Below, in pieces: positions 23,130-31,571 of a stretch of DNA of 32,462 bases. This DNA is from JAWVZU01 sp033722075 (GTDB lineage Bacteria > Pseudomonadota > Gammaproteobacteria > Xanthomonadales > SZUA-38). Every line of letters begins with the position of its first letter. Position 1 is the stretch's first letter. The stretch covers positions 1 through 32,462 of the forward strand of contig JAWVZU010000011.1 in the NCBI GenBank assembly GCA_033722075.1. Direction: 5' to 3'. The notes under the pieces are model-generated. The model worked only from the letters and a program-made list of their open reading frames with translations. It was not told the origin of the DNA and did no database searches. The translations under genes were made by a program, and so were the position numbers.

Positions 23130-24605
23130 ATGAAACTCATGAAATGCGCGGTCTCCGGACTGTTGGTCTGCATGCTGACGGTCGTCTCCGTGGCCCAGGC
23201 AAGCGACCCGCCCCTGGAGCAGGAGGTTGAGTGGATGGCCCTCTTGCTGGAAGGTCAGAAGACCGGCCATCTCCGATCCGTCAGAACCGTCTACCCCGAT
23301 CGGGTCGTCCACGAACAGACCGTCCACATCACCATCAAGCGCAGTGGCGTGAGCATCGCGATGACCACGATCGAGGGATCCACCGAGACGCGGGACGGGA
23401 AGCCGCTGGCATTCTTCGCGCGACAGCAGATCGGCGGCGGTGAAATGTTGATCGAAGGCGTGGTCGAGAACGGAATCGCCACGGTGACCACGGATAGCGG
23501 CGGAAGTCTCCAGACCCAGCAATTCCCCTGGCCCGAGGGAGCGATGCTTTCCGAGGCCCTGCGCATCGCGACGCTGAAACACGGGCTGGAACCCGACAGC
23601 CGATTCACCGCAAAGGTATTCATTCCGTCGTCGCTACAGGCCACCGAGGTGGAAGTCATCATCGGGGAGCCCGAGACCGTCGACCTGTTCGGGGTCGAGA
23701 TGGAACTCACCCGTACCGAACAGGTCATGGACTTGGGACAGACGACAACGACCGCCGTGGCCTGGGTCAACGAGGATCTGGTACCGAAGAAGATGCGCTT
23801 CTCGATCATGGGCATGTCGCTCGAGACGATCGCCTGCCCGGAACGGTGCGCTACCGCGATGGAGGAACCGGCGGAGTTCTTCACCCAGGCGTTTGCCCGG
23901 TCTCCCGACGACCTGGACAACGCAGCGCTGGCGACAGGCATCACCTACGAAATCAGCCCCAAGGGCGATGCCGACCTGCATTTTCCGCAATCCGACGAAC
24001 AATGGGTGGAACTGCTGGATGACGGCAGCTTCCGGATCCGCATTCAACCGGTCCGGGCGGCCACGAACTCGAGCCCTTTCGAAGACCCGGACCCGGACCC
24101 GTTTCTCGGCCAGACCCGCTGGCTCCAGACAGATGCACCGGAGATCGCCCGCCTGGCCGACGAGGCACGTGGCAACGCAACGGCCCCGGACCAGATCATG
24201 CAGCGGTTGGAGCGGTTCGTCCGCGACTACGTGTCCGACAAGAATCTCTCGGTGGGCTACGCGACCGCCCTGGAGACCGCCCGCAACCGCAGCGGCGATT
24301 GCACGGAACACGCCCTGCTGCTGGCCGCTCTCGGGAGAGCCTCGGGCATCCCGACCCGGATCGCGACCGGCGTGGCCTATGTGGACCGTTGGCTGGGTGC
24401 CGAGGACGTATTCGTACCCCACGCCTGGACGCAGGCGCTGATCGACGGGCGGTGGGTCAGTTATGATGCGGCCCTGGGCGGTTTTGATGCCGGCCACATC
24501 GCCCTGAGCTACGGCAATGGGGATCCCTGGGATTTCTACGACGGAGTCAATACACTGGGCAACTTCGAAATCACCTCCGTAACCGCCGCCCCGGTTGCTC
24601 CCTGA
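23130..24605 (+). CDS. Exported transglutaminase-like protein
   Basis: The 491-residue product starts at ATG 23130 with GAGTGG upstream; ATG 23139 or GTG 23118 are alternatives. The signal peptide is MKLMKCAVSGLLVCMLTVVS, cleaved near AQA-SD. A large N-terminal part of about 290 residues is rich in beta strands (LEGQKTGHLRSVRTVYPDRV, EVIIGEPETVDLFGVEMELT). The C-terminal transglutaminase core has the full triad: Cys391 in SGDCTEHALLL, His431 in VPHAWTQALIDGRW and Asp446 in SYDAAL. Bacterial exported members act as proteases or crosslinkers; the substrate here is unknown. It follows the amidase after 49 bp, so an envelope role is likely by context. Confidence 0.88.
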   Translation: MKLMKCAVSGLLVCMLTVVSVAQASDPPLEQEVEWMALLLEGQKTGHLRSVRTVYPDRVVHEQTVHITIKRSGVSIAMTTIEGSTETRDGKPLAFFARQQIGGGEMLIEGVVENGIATVTTDSGGSLQTQQFPWPEGAMLSEALRIATLKHGLEPDSRFTAKVFIPSSLQATEVEVIIGEPETVDLFGVEMELTRTEQVMDLGQTTTTAVAWVNEDLVPKKMRFSIMGMSLETIACPERCATAMEEPAEFFTQAFARSPDDLDNAALATGITYEISPKGDADLHFPQSDEQWVELLDDGSFRIRIQPVRAATNSSPFEDPDPDPFLGQTRWLQTDAPEIARLADEARGNATAPDQIMQRLERFVRDYVSDKNLSVGYATALETARNRSGDCTEHALLLAALGRASGIPTRIATGVAYVDRWLGAEDVFVPHAWTQALIDGRWVSYDAALGGFDAGHIALSYGNGDPWDFYDGVNTLGNFEITSVTAAPVAP

Positions 24606-24625
24606 TCGAATCAGATCTGCTCCCC

Positions 24626-25561
24626 ATGCGACCGTTCTGCGACTTGATGCTGACCCAGGACCTGCTCCTGAGACCGCCCCACGAGGATGAGCTGATGCCG
24701 GACTCGGCGCGCGATCTCGACCCACTGAAGGTCATCGAGGTTCGCGCCACCGGCAATACTGCCGGCTTCATCGGCGAGACCGGCCACGGCCCCTGGCTCG
24801 AGCTGGAGCCCGCCCAACGCAACCGTGGTCGCGGCACCGAGACCTTGTTTGCATGGCTCGGCGCGCTGCTTGCCGAACGGGACGAAATCTGGATTCGTGG
24901 TAACAACGAACCCGCCCGCGGCCTGCTCCGAAAATTTGCCTTCTCCCCCACGACCGGCGATCGCTGGCGCAGCACGGAACAGACCCGGGCCCGGCTGAAG
25001 GGCATGGCTTCGGCACACCACCGGCGCTATCGGCAACGGGTCCATATGGTCATGCTGGAACTGGGTATCCCCGATGATTTCAGTGCCGTGTCCGGGCTTC
25101 CGCTCGTTGATGAAGCCAACCGGTTGGTGTCGATCGGTCGCGATGTCTTCGATCGAATCCAGTATCTGACACCCGGCGCTGCCCAGGCGTGGCGGCAAAT
25201 GGTTGCGGCCGCGGACGACGACGGCGTGGACCTGCAGGTCGTCTCTGCGTTTCGCGGCTTCGACTACCAGACCGGTCTGATCCGACGCAAGCTCGAAAAG
25301 GGCCAGCCCATCGATCGCATCCTCAGGGTATCCGCCGCCCCGGGATTCAGCGAGCATCACAGCGGATGCGCGGTGGACGTCACGGCCCCAGGCTGCCCGG
25401 CTCTGGAGGAAACCTTCGAGAACAGCGATGCCTTCGCGTGGCTCAAGCGCCATGCGGATCGGTTCCGTTTCACCCTCTCCTATCCTCGGGACAATCCCCA
25501 CGGCATCACCTACGAACCGTGGCACTGGCGCTGGTCACCGCCTCGCGCTTCGACGCGATAA
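24626..25561 (+). CDS. GNAT-like domain fused to VanY-type D-Ala-D-Ala carboxypeptidase
   Basis: The 311-residue protein has two parts. Residues about 10-110 look like a GNAT acyltransferase remnant: GNTAGFIGETGHGPWLELEP, then QRNRGRGTETLFAWLGALL matching the acetyl-CoA-binding motif A, and NNEPARGLLRKFAF. Residues about 125-305 are a VanY/DacY-type zinc peptidase with SEHHSGCAVD (His244, Asp251) and GITYEPWHW (catalytic Glu297, zinc His300) plus Arg210. No signal peptide is visible, so the enzyme may be cytosolic or exported by another route. The start ATG 24626 has no good ribosome site; ATG 24647 is an alternative. It lies 20 bp after the transglutaminase gene and is probably in its operon. 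Confidence 0.83.
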   Translation: MRPFCDLMLTQDLLLRPPHEDELMPDSARDLDPLKVIEVRATGNTAGFIGETGHGPWLELEPAQRNRGRGTETLFAWLGALLAERDEIWIRGNNEPARGLLRKFAFSPTTGDRWRSTEQTRARLKGMASAHHRRYRQRVHMVMLELGIPDDFSAVSGLPLVDEANRLVSIGRDVFDRIQYLTPGAAQAWRQMVAAADDDGVDLQVVSAFRGFDYQTGLIRRKLEKGQPIDRILRVSAAPGFSEHHSGCAVDVTAPGCPALEETFENSDAFAWLKRHADRFRFTLSYPRDNPHGITYEPWHWRWSPPRASTR

Positions 25562-25684
25562 TCGGTAAGCTAGCTAGTCCGTAAATTGCGGGACTTTCCG
25601 GCACCGGGCTGGGCCAGCCGTCCAGTTCTGCGCACGCCGGCACCAGCCCGAATCCAATCAGGTACTCGCAGGAGCAACAAGGGA
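25562..25684. other. Leader region of the fad gene with inverted repeats
   Basis: AGTCC (25576-25580) and GGACT (25591-25595) form a 5-bp inverted repeat just after the VanY gene. CGGGCTGG (25605-25612) and CCAGCCCG (25643-25650) form an 8-bp inverted repeat in front of the fad ribosome site. There is no T run, so the roles are unclear. Confidence 0.3.
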
Positions 25685-27730
25685 ATGTTTGAAGGCTTGC
25701 AACTCAGCAACTGGCGCTGGCAATCCGGCGAAAACGGCATTGTCACACTGATCTTCGACAAGGCAGATTCGAAGGTGAACGCCTTTTCGACTGATGTCAT
25801 GAGCGAACTGGACCAGCTCGTCGAACGTCTGGCCATCGAACCGCCCCGCGGCGTCATCATCACCTCCGGCAAGGATGCCGGCTTCTGCGTCGGCGCCGAC
25901 ATCAAGGAATTCGAGACACTGTTCAAGTCCGGCGCAGTGTTCACCACGCTGCGACGCGGCCAGCGGGTATTCGATCGACTCGAAGCCCTGCCCTGCCCGG
26001 TTGCGGCGGCCATCCACGGACATTGCATGGGTGGCGGCACGGAGCTGGCACTGGCCTGCACCTACCGCGTTGCCAGCGACGAGCCGAGCACGCGCATCGG
26101 CCTGCCCGAAGTCATGCTGGGCATTCATCCCGGCTGGGGCGGCACGGTCCGTTTGCCACGTCTGATCGGCGCACCGGATGCAATGGACATGATGCTGACC
26201 GGACGCGGGCTGCGAGCAACCCAGGCGCTGAGCAAGGGGGTCGTTGACCGGGTCACCGGGCGAGACAGTCTGGTCGATGCGGCCGAGAAGCTCATCCTGG
26301 GCAGCAACAAGCCCCACCAGCCGTCCATCCCGGCACGTCTCACCAACAGCTGGCCGGCACGCCAGGTTCTGGCCAAGATCATTGCCGACAAGACTCGCGC
26401 CAAGGCCAACCCGAAGCATTACCCCGCGCCCTTCGCAATGATCGACCTGTGGCGACGTCATGGCGGCGATCCCGACAAGATGATGGTTGCCGAGGCCCGT
26501 TCCGTCACCAAGCTGGCCCAGACCTCCACCGCACGCAACCTGCTGCGGGTGTTCTTCCTGCGCGAGCGGCTGCGTTCCCTGGGTGATCCGAAGTCGGCGG
26601 GCATCGAGCATGTCCACGTGGTCGGCGCGGGGACCATGGGCGGCGACATTGCCGCCTGGTGTGCCTACAAGGGCCTAACAGTGACCCTCCAGGACCGGGA
26701 GCAGAAATACATCGACCCGGCCCTCAAGAGGGCCAGGGAGTTGTTCGAGAAGAAGTTGCGCAAACCCGAGAAGGTCCAGGAAACGCTGGCGCGGCTTCAG
26801 TCCGATGTGGCTGGCGACGGGGTGGACAAGGCAGACCTGATCATCGAGGCCATTTTCGAGAATCTGGAAGGAAAGCAGGACCTCTACCGCGAGATCGAGC
26901 CACGCATGAAGGACTCGGCCATTCTCGCAACCAATACGTCGAGCATTCCGCTGCAGGATCTGCGCGAAGCGCTCAAGCAGCCGGAACGTCTGATCGGACT
27001 GCATTTCTTCAATCCGGTAGCGAAGATGATGCTTCTGGAGATCGTCCGTCACGACAAGCTGGACCCGGCCATCGAAGAGCGCTGCATGGGCTTTGCCAAG
27101 CAGATCGACCGTCTGCCCGTTCCGGTTACCTCCACTCCAGGGTTCCTGGTCAACCGGATCCTGATGCCCTACATGCTGGAATCCTTCAAGCTGTATCAGG
27201 AAGGTGTTCCCGGCCCGGTGATCGACAAGGCGGCCAAGCGTTTCGGCATGCCCATGGGTCCGATCGAGTTGGCGGACCAGGTCGGCCTGGACGTCGCCGC
27301 GTCAGTTGCCACGGTGCTGGCGGATGCGTTCGGGCTCGACATTCCCGAGCGGCTGGAAGAAATGGTCGAGGGCGGCAAGCGCGGCAAGAAGGACGGCCAG
27401 GGATTCTACAGCTACGACGACAAGGGCAAGCCGGAAAAGCCGGACGTGCCCGACGACTATTCACCGCCGGCCGACCTGACCGACCGGATGATCCTGGCCT
27501 ACCTGAACGAATCGGTTCGCTGCCTGCGGGAGGGCGTCACCGACGACCCGGACCTGCTCGATGCCGGCATGATTTTCGGCACCGGATTCGCGCCCTTCCG
27601 CGGTGGCCCCTACCAGCACATCATGGACACGGGTCCGACTGAGCTGAAGAGTCGCCTTGAATCTCTCGCTGCCAGCCATGGCGATCGGTTCAAGCCGGAT
27701 GCCGGCTGGGACGACCTGACGGAAGACTGA
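25685..27730 (+). CDS. FadB/FadJ-type multifunctional fatty acid oxidation protein
   Basis: This cytosolic enzyme carries enoyl-CoA hydratase and NAD-dependent 3-hydroxyacyl-CoA dehydrogenase activities for beta-oxidation. From ATG 25685 it has 681 residues (FadJ 714, FadB 729). The start has AGGAG upstream; an open frame reaches back to 25586 but is not family-like. The hydratase part has FCVGADIKEF, GHCMGGGTELALACTYRVA (catalytic Glu) and GLPEVMLGIHPGWGG (second catalytic Glu). The dehydrogenase has the NAD motif VVGAGTMGGDIA and the catalytic LHFFNPVAKM. A C-terminal helical dehydrogenase domain follows. The thiolase partner gene fadA is not adjacent; a REP element and the convergent pilZ gene come next. 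Confidence 0.93.
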   Translation: MFEGLQLSNWRWQSGENGIVTLIFDKADSKVNAFSTDVMSELDQLVERLAIEPPRGVIITSGKDAGFCVGADIKEFETLFKSGAVFTTLRRGQRVFDRLEALPCPVAAAIHGHCMGGGTELALACTYRVASDEPSTRIGLPEVMLGIHPGWGGTVRLPRLIGAPDAMDMMLTGRGLRATQALSKGVVDRVTGRDSLVDAAEKLILGSNKPHQPSIPARLTNSWPARQVLAKIIADKTRAKANPKHYPAPFAMIDLWRRHGGDPDKMMVAEARSVTKLAQTSTARNLLRVFFLRERLRSLGDPKSAGIEHVHVVGAGTMGGDIAAWCAYKGLTVTLQDREQKYIDPALKRARELFEKKLRKPEKVQETLARLQSDVAGDGVDKADLIIEAIFENLEGKQDLYREIEPRMKDSAILATNTSSIPLQDLREALKQPERLIGLHFFNPVAKMMLLEIVRHDKLDPAIEERCMGFAKQIDRLPVPVTSTPGFLVNRILMPYMLESFKLYQEGVPGPVIDKAAKRFGMPMGPIELADQVGLDVAASVATVLADAFGLDIPERLEEMVEGGKRGKKDGQGFYSYDDKGKPEKPDVPDDYSPPADLTDRMILAYLNESVRCLREGVTDDPDLLDAGMIFGTGFAPFRGGPYQHIMDTGPTELKSRLESLAASHGDRFKPDAGWDDLTED

Positions 27731-27788
27731 CGCGTACCGGACATACTGGTTCGTCGGACTTCCGGTCGCGATCCGAACACACAAACTC

Positions 27789-27856
27789 GTAGGAGCGATT
27801 CGCGGATCGCGAATAGGGGCGGCCGGTCCATGTCGCGACTAGGACGTCGCTCCCAC
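27789..27856. repeat. REP-like palindromic element
   Basis: GTAGGAGCGATTCGCGGATC starts an imperfect palindrome that ends GACGTCGCTCCCAC. The outer arms (GTAGGAGCGA and TCGCTCCCAC) are inverted, and an inner ATTCGCGGATCGCGAAT stem is symmetric. GTAGGAGCG-type REPs are scattered by the hundred in Pseudomonas, Xanthomonas and Lysobacter genomes. It lies between two convergent genes, where it may act as a terminator or mRNA stabiliser. Confidence 0.8.
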
Positions 27857-27864
27857 AGGGGCGG

Positions 27865-28206
27865 CTACATGGTGTGCGTGCCCTTCTCCGAGGAGAGCAG
27901 ACCGGCCAGGTAGGTTTCAATCTTGGTCTTGGCTGTTTCGCCGTCCGCGCCATCACCGAACTGGACGCCGATCCCGGTCATCCGGTTTCCCTGCGATCCG
28001 ACCGGCGTGATCCAGACGACCTGACCGGCGATGGGAATCCGCTCGTTGTCTTCCATCAGCGTCAACAGGATGAAGACCTCGTCACCGAGCTTGTATTGCT
28101 TGTTGGTGGGAACAAACAGGCCCCCATGCTTCACATACGGCATGTAGGATTGGTACAGCGCCTGCTTGTCCTTGATGGACAGCGACAGGATCCCTTGTCG
28201 GGGCAT
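27865..28206 (-). CDS. pilZ: PilZ, type IV pilus assembly protein
   Basis: PilZ is needed for type IV pilus biogenesis, where it contacts PilB and FimX in related bacteria. The 113-residue product reads LSLSIKDKQALYQSYMPYVK, GGLFVPTNKQYKLGDEVFIL, VVWITPVGSQGNRMTGIGVQ, a close family match. It lacks the RxxxR motif used for cyclic di-GMP binding, as in P. aeruginosa PilZ, so it is probably non-binding. I chose ATG 28206; TAGGAGGA including the holB stop codon lies immediately before it, so GTG 28218 (with GGAGG at good distance) is a possible true start, adding four residues. Confidence 0.93.
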   Translation of the reverse strand: MPRQGILSLSIKDKQALYQSYMPYVKHGGLFVPTNKQYKLGDEVFILLTLMEDNERIPIAGQVVWITPVGSQGNRMTGIGVQFGDGADGETAKTKIETYLAGLLSSEKGTHTM

Positions 28207-28211
28207 TCCTC

Positions 28212-29174
28212 CTACCACGGACTTCCTCCAGTCATCTTCGGATCGCCGACCCAGCGGATCAGCAAGGCCTCGATCAGCAGTTCCGGCCGCAACGAGGTTT
28301 CCAACAAACGTCGTGCTTCGTACGTCTCTGCCAACAGCTTCGTAAGGCTGACCAAATCCCACCGGCCTGTCAAGGCGACCGGCGGCTCCTGCCCCCGGGC
28401 CAGGGCCCAGCTCGTCTCCGTCAGCAGCGACGCCATCCAGTCCAGGCACTGAGCCGGATTCTCCGCCACCCAGCGTTCAGCAATCTCCACCGGACCTTCC
28501 CGCCCCTGTTGGGCCGCACCCAGGTCCTGGCGGATCTGCCGGTAGGCGCCCTCCAGTCCGGCGTCAACATATTCGGCTGCCAGGCCCGGTGATCCACCGG
28601 CGGCCTCCAGCAGGAGGTCCATATCGGCCTCGGACACCTTTCCTGCCAGGAACGCGCGAGCTTCGTCGCGTGACGGGAGCGCGATCGTGAGCCGGCGGCA
28701 GCGACTGAGAATCGTTACCGGGAGATTGCCCAGGGTATCGGCCACCAGCATCAGAACGCTCCCGGCGCGCGGCTCCTCGAGGGTCTTCAGGAACGCGTTG
28801 GCGGCCGAGCGATTCATCCGATCGGCCGGATCAACGATGAACAACTGGTAAGTACCCCGGCTGCTGGTCAGAGCAGCGCGCCGGGACAGTTCGCGGATCT
28901 GGTCGACCCGTACCTGGGACCGATCCTCCTCGAGGCCGACCCGGTGCAGGTCCGGATGGGTACCGGCGGCGACCAGCGTGCACGCCTGGCACGAACCGCA
29001 GGCGCTTGCGCCCGCCTCCCGGTCCTCGCACAGCAGCGCCGCAGCAAACGCGTCCGCGAGGCTGCGCTTTCCGACCCCCCGAGGACCATGAAGCAAAAGG
29101 GCATGAGGGACCCGGTCCGCATCGGCGCAGGCAAGCAGGTTCTCCCAGTTCGTCTGGAGCCAGGGATGGATCAT
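28212..29174 (-). CDS. holB: DNA polymerase III delta' subunit
   Basis: HolB is part of the clamp loader that places the sliding clamp at replication forks. The 320-residue product (E. coli 334) has a Walker-A-like GPRGVGKRSL at about 31-40 and the zinc module CEDREAGASACGSCQAC (about 50-65). The SRC motif (TILSRCRR) and the family phrase NAFLKTLEEPRAGSVLMLV are also present. Its ATG 29174 overlaps the tmk stop by 4 bp (ATGA). The frame remains open upstream only antisense or out of register with tmk. It is followed by pilZ. Confidence 0.94.
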   Translation of the reverse strand: MIHPWLQTNWENLLACADADRVPHALLLHGPRGVGKRSLADAFAAALLCEDREAGASACGSCQACTLVAAGTHPDLHRVGLEEDRSQVRVDQIRELSRRAALTSSRGTYQLFIVDPADRMNRSAANAFLKTLEEPRAGSVLMLVADTLGNLPVTILSRCRRLTIALPSRDEARAFLAGKVSEADMDLLLEAAGGSPGLAAEYVDAGLEGAYRQIRQDLGAAQQGREGPVEIAERWVAENPAQCLDWMASLLTETSWALARGQEPPVALTGRWDLVSLTKLLAETYEARRLLETSLRPELLIEALLIRWVGDPKMTGGSPW

Positions 29175-29803
29175 GCCACCCGCGCACCGACGAAATCGGA
29201 CACTTCGCGGTGGACGGCCCGGCGAACCGTCTCCAGCGACTGGCCCGCATCGACCACCTTGATCCGCTCCGGCTCTGCCGCCGCGATCCGCAGATAGGCT
29301 TCCCGGACTCGGGTGTAGAACAGCGCTGCTTCCCGCTCGAACCGATCCGCCTCCCGGGCATGAACCGCTCGGGCGAGACCGGCCTCGGGATCGACATCCA
29401 GCAGGATCGTCAGGTGCGGTCTGCAATCCCCGACGATCCACTCTTCCAACCGGTCGAGTCGTTCGCGGGGCAACCCACGTCCGCCGCCCTGATAGGCATA
29501 GCTCGCATCGGAAAATCGGTCGGAGACGACCCACTGCCCTGCCGCCAGGGCCGGCCGGATCGTTTCGGCCAGCAGTTCCGCCCGCGCGGCATACATGAGC
29601 AGCAGCTCGGCTTCGGGGCACAGATCGTCCAGTTCCGCATCAAGCAGGATGGAGCGGATCCGCTCGCCCGCCGGCGTCGACCCGGGTTCCCGCGTGGTGA
29701 CATGCGGAATGGCGTGGTCCTCGAGAACCGAGAGAATGGTCGCCAGGCAGGTGCTCTTCCCGGCGCCCTCTCCGCCTTCCACGGTTATGAATTTCCCTTT
29801 CAT
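29171..29803 (-). CDS. tmk: Thymidylate kinase
   Basis: Tmk phosphorylates dTMP to dTDP for DNA synthesis. The 210-residue product has the P-loop VEGGEGAGKST at 8-18, the DRF motif in VVSDRFSDASYAYQGGGRGL and the LID ADRFERE. The usual REPGGTP motif reads REPGSTPAGE, with Ser for the second Gly, which is uncommon but not clearly damaging. It overlaps mltG and holB by 4 bp at either end, forming a tightly coupled operon. Confidence 0.95.
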   Translation of the reverse strand: MKGKFITVEGGEGAGKSTCLATILSVLEDHAIPHVTTREPGSTPAGERIRSILLDAELDDLCPEAELLLMYAARAELLAETIRPALAAGQWVVSDRFSDASYAYQGGGRGLPRERLDRLEEWIVGDCRPHLTILLDVDPEAGLARAVHAREADRFEREAALFYTRVREAYLRIAAAEPERIKVVDAGQSLETVRRAVHREVSDFVGARVA

Positions 29804-30798
29804 CGCTTGCGTTGGTACCGGTCCACGGCGCGCTCATGTTCCGCATAGGTCACAGAAAACTCGTGTGAACCGTCGCCTCGGGAGACGAAGTAAAGCGTCT
29901 CGCCCGGCGCCGGGTTCACCGCGGCCTCGAGAGAGGCCCGCCCCGGCAGGGCGATCGGCGTCGGCGGCAGCCCGTGCCGGGTGTAGGTATTGTAGGGCGT
30001 GTCGGCCCGCAAGTCCCGGCGCCGCAGGTTGCCGTCGAAGGCGGGCCCGATGCCGTAGATGACCGTCGGGTCGGTCTGCAGCCGCATGCCGCGCTCCAGG
30101 CGGCGCACGAAGACGCCGGCGATTTCGCCACGTTCCTCGGGAACGGCCGTTTCCTTTTCGATGATGGAGGCCAGGATCAGCGCCTCGTAGGGGCTGTCCA
30201 GGGGCAGACCTGTCGCACGTCCGGCCCAGGCTTCCTCCAGCGCCTTGCGCATGGCGTCATGCGCCCGTTGCAGGATGACGGTCGCGCGCGTGCCACGCGG
30301 AAACCGGTAGGTTTCGGGTAGAAACCAGCCTTCCGGATGGCTCTGATCCGAGCCCAGCGATGCCATCAGTGCCGCGCCGTCGAGGTCTCCCAGGTCAGGC
30401 TCGACGTCCGGGTGCTCCAGGAGCGTGGCGCGGAGCGTAGCAAAGTTCCAACCTTCGACGATCGTGAATCGATGCAATACGACCGCGCCCGCCTCCAGCA
30501 AGGCAAGCAGTTCGCTCGGGGTCAGGTCCGGCGCCAGCGCGTACTCCCCAGCCTGCAGGCGGCGCGTGCGTGGGTCGAGAACCCCCAGGAGGCGCCAGCG
30601 CCAACCGTCTTCCAGGACGCCCCGCTCGGCCAGGTCACGGACCATCGCGCGATAGCTCGTCCCCCGCTCCAGTATCCACTCCGTACCGCCGTCCGGAACC
30701 TGGAGCGGCGTGACCAGGAACTGCTGATAGGACCACCAGCCGTAGCCGAGTGCCGCCCCGACCACGAGGACGAGGACCAGAATCAGGCGCCGGACCAT
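29800..30798 (-). CDS. mltG: Endolytic murein transglycosylase MltG
   Basis: MltG cuts nascent glycan strands in the periplasm and helps set glycan length. The 332-residue product has one N-terminal TM helix (LILVLVLVVGAALGYGWW), a LysM-like region (ERGTSYRAMVRDLAERGVLE) and the catalytic domain. The catalytic Glu lies in ASIIEKETAVPEERGEIAGV, followed by RLQTDPTVIYGIG, PYNTYTRHGLPPTPI and NPAPGETLYFVSRGDGSHEF. The start ATG 30798 overlaps pabC by 16 bp; the stop overlaps tmk by 4 bp. Confidence 0.95.
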   Translation of the reverse strand: MVRRLILVLVLVVGAALGYGWWSYQQFLVTPLQVPDGGTEWILERGTSYRAMVRDLAERGVLEDGWRWRLLGVLDPRTRRLQAGEYALAPDLTPSELLALLEAGAVVLHRFTIVEGWNFATLRATLLEHPDVEPDLGDLDGAALMASLGSDQSHPEGWFLPETYRFPRGTRATVILQRAHDAMRKALEEAWAGRATGLPLDSPYEALILASIIEKETAVPEERGEIAGVFVRRLERGMRLQTDPTVIYGIGPAFDGNLRRRDLRADTPYNTYTRHGLPPTPIALPGRASLEAAVNPAPGETLYFVSRGDGSHEFSVTYAEHERAVDRYQRKR

Positions 30799-31571
30799 GG
30801 GGTACCTACTTCCGCGGAAAACGCGGCAACTGCGGCGACGTCGAACTTGCCGAGACCCACAACCTCGCCCACCGGTCGGATCCCGGTCACGGCGTTGGCC
30901 AGAAACAGGCCATCACCCGGATCGAGGTCTCCGAGGCCCAAATCCATCACCACAAGATCAACGCGATCCGCCAGCCAGGCCCGGAAAACGCCGGCTACAC
31001 CGGTGCCCTCCAGCTCGGGTGTCAGGCAGGTTTCGCCACGCACGACGAAGAAGTTGGCGCTGGTGGCCTCGATGATCCGTTCCGAGCAATCCAGCATCAG
31101 TCCCTCCCCGCAACCTCCGCGCTGCACTTCTGCCGCTGCGAGCACGTTTTCGAGCCGGTTCAAATGCTTGATCGTCCCCAATGCCGGATGCCCGGCGAGA
31201 CGCGTTTCGCACACCAGCAACCGCAGCGGCTTACCATCACTGGCGGGGAGCGGGAATCGCTGGACGATGCGGGTGGGTTCCGAATTCGCCGGCGGTGCGT
31301 AGCCACGGGAACCGCTGCCTCGTGTGACGCTCAAGCGGATCATGCATTCGCCGCCTCGGGCGCACGCCTGGGTCTCGGATTCCAGGACCTTCCCGTCCGG
31401 GGCCGGGATCTCCAGCCGCCGGCAGCCCCTGCGCAGACGTTCCATGTGCAACGGCCACAGGGCGCAACCTGCGGCATCGAACCGCATGGTCTCGAAGAGC
31501 CCGTCCCCATAGAGCAGCCCGCGGTCCGTAACCGGCACACGGTCGGTCTCGACGCCGTTCACGAGGGTCAT
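30783..31571 (-). CDS. pabC: Aminodeoxychorismate lyase
   Basis: PabC releases pyruvate from 4-amino-4-deoxychorismate to give para-aminobenzoate for folate. The 262-residue PLP fold-type IV enzyme has DRGLLYGDGLFETMRF near residue 16-31, the PLP Lys in GTIKHLNRLENVLA, and IIEATSANFFVVRG with GVAGVFRAW. These match PabC more than branched-chain aminotransferase. The start overlaps the pabB stop by 4 bp. Position before mltG-tmk-holB follows the E. coli order. Confidence 0.94.
   Translation of the reverse strand: MTLVNGVETDRVPVTDRGLLYGDGLFETMRFDAAGCALWPLHMERLRRGCRRLEIPAPDGKVLESETQACARGGECMIRLSVTRGSGSRGYAPPANSEPTRIVQRFPLPASDGKPLRLLVCETRLAGHPALGTIKHLNRLENVLAAAEVQRGGCGEGLMLDCSERIIEATSANFFVVRGETCLTPELEGTGVAGVFRAWLADRVDLVVMDLGLGDLDPGDGLFLANAVTGIRPVGEVVGLGKFDVAAVAAFSAEVGTPWSGA

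Noticed and set aside
26659..27642. Rightward 327-aa frame inside the fad gene
   Set aside because: It is an out-of-frame shadow of conserved dehydrogenase codons.
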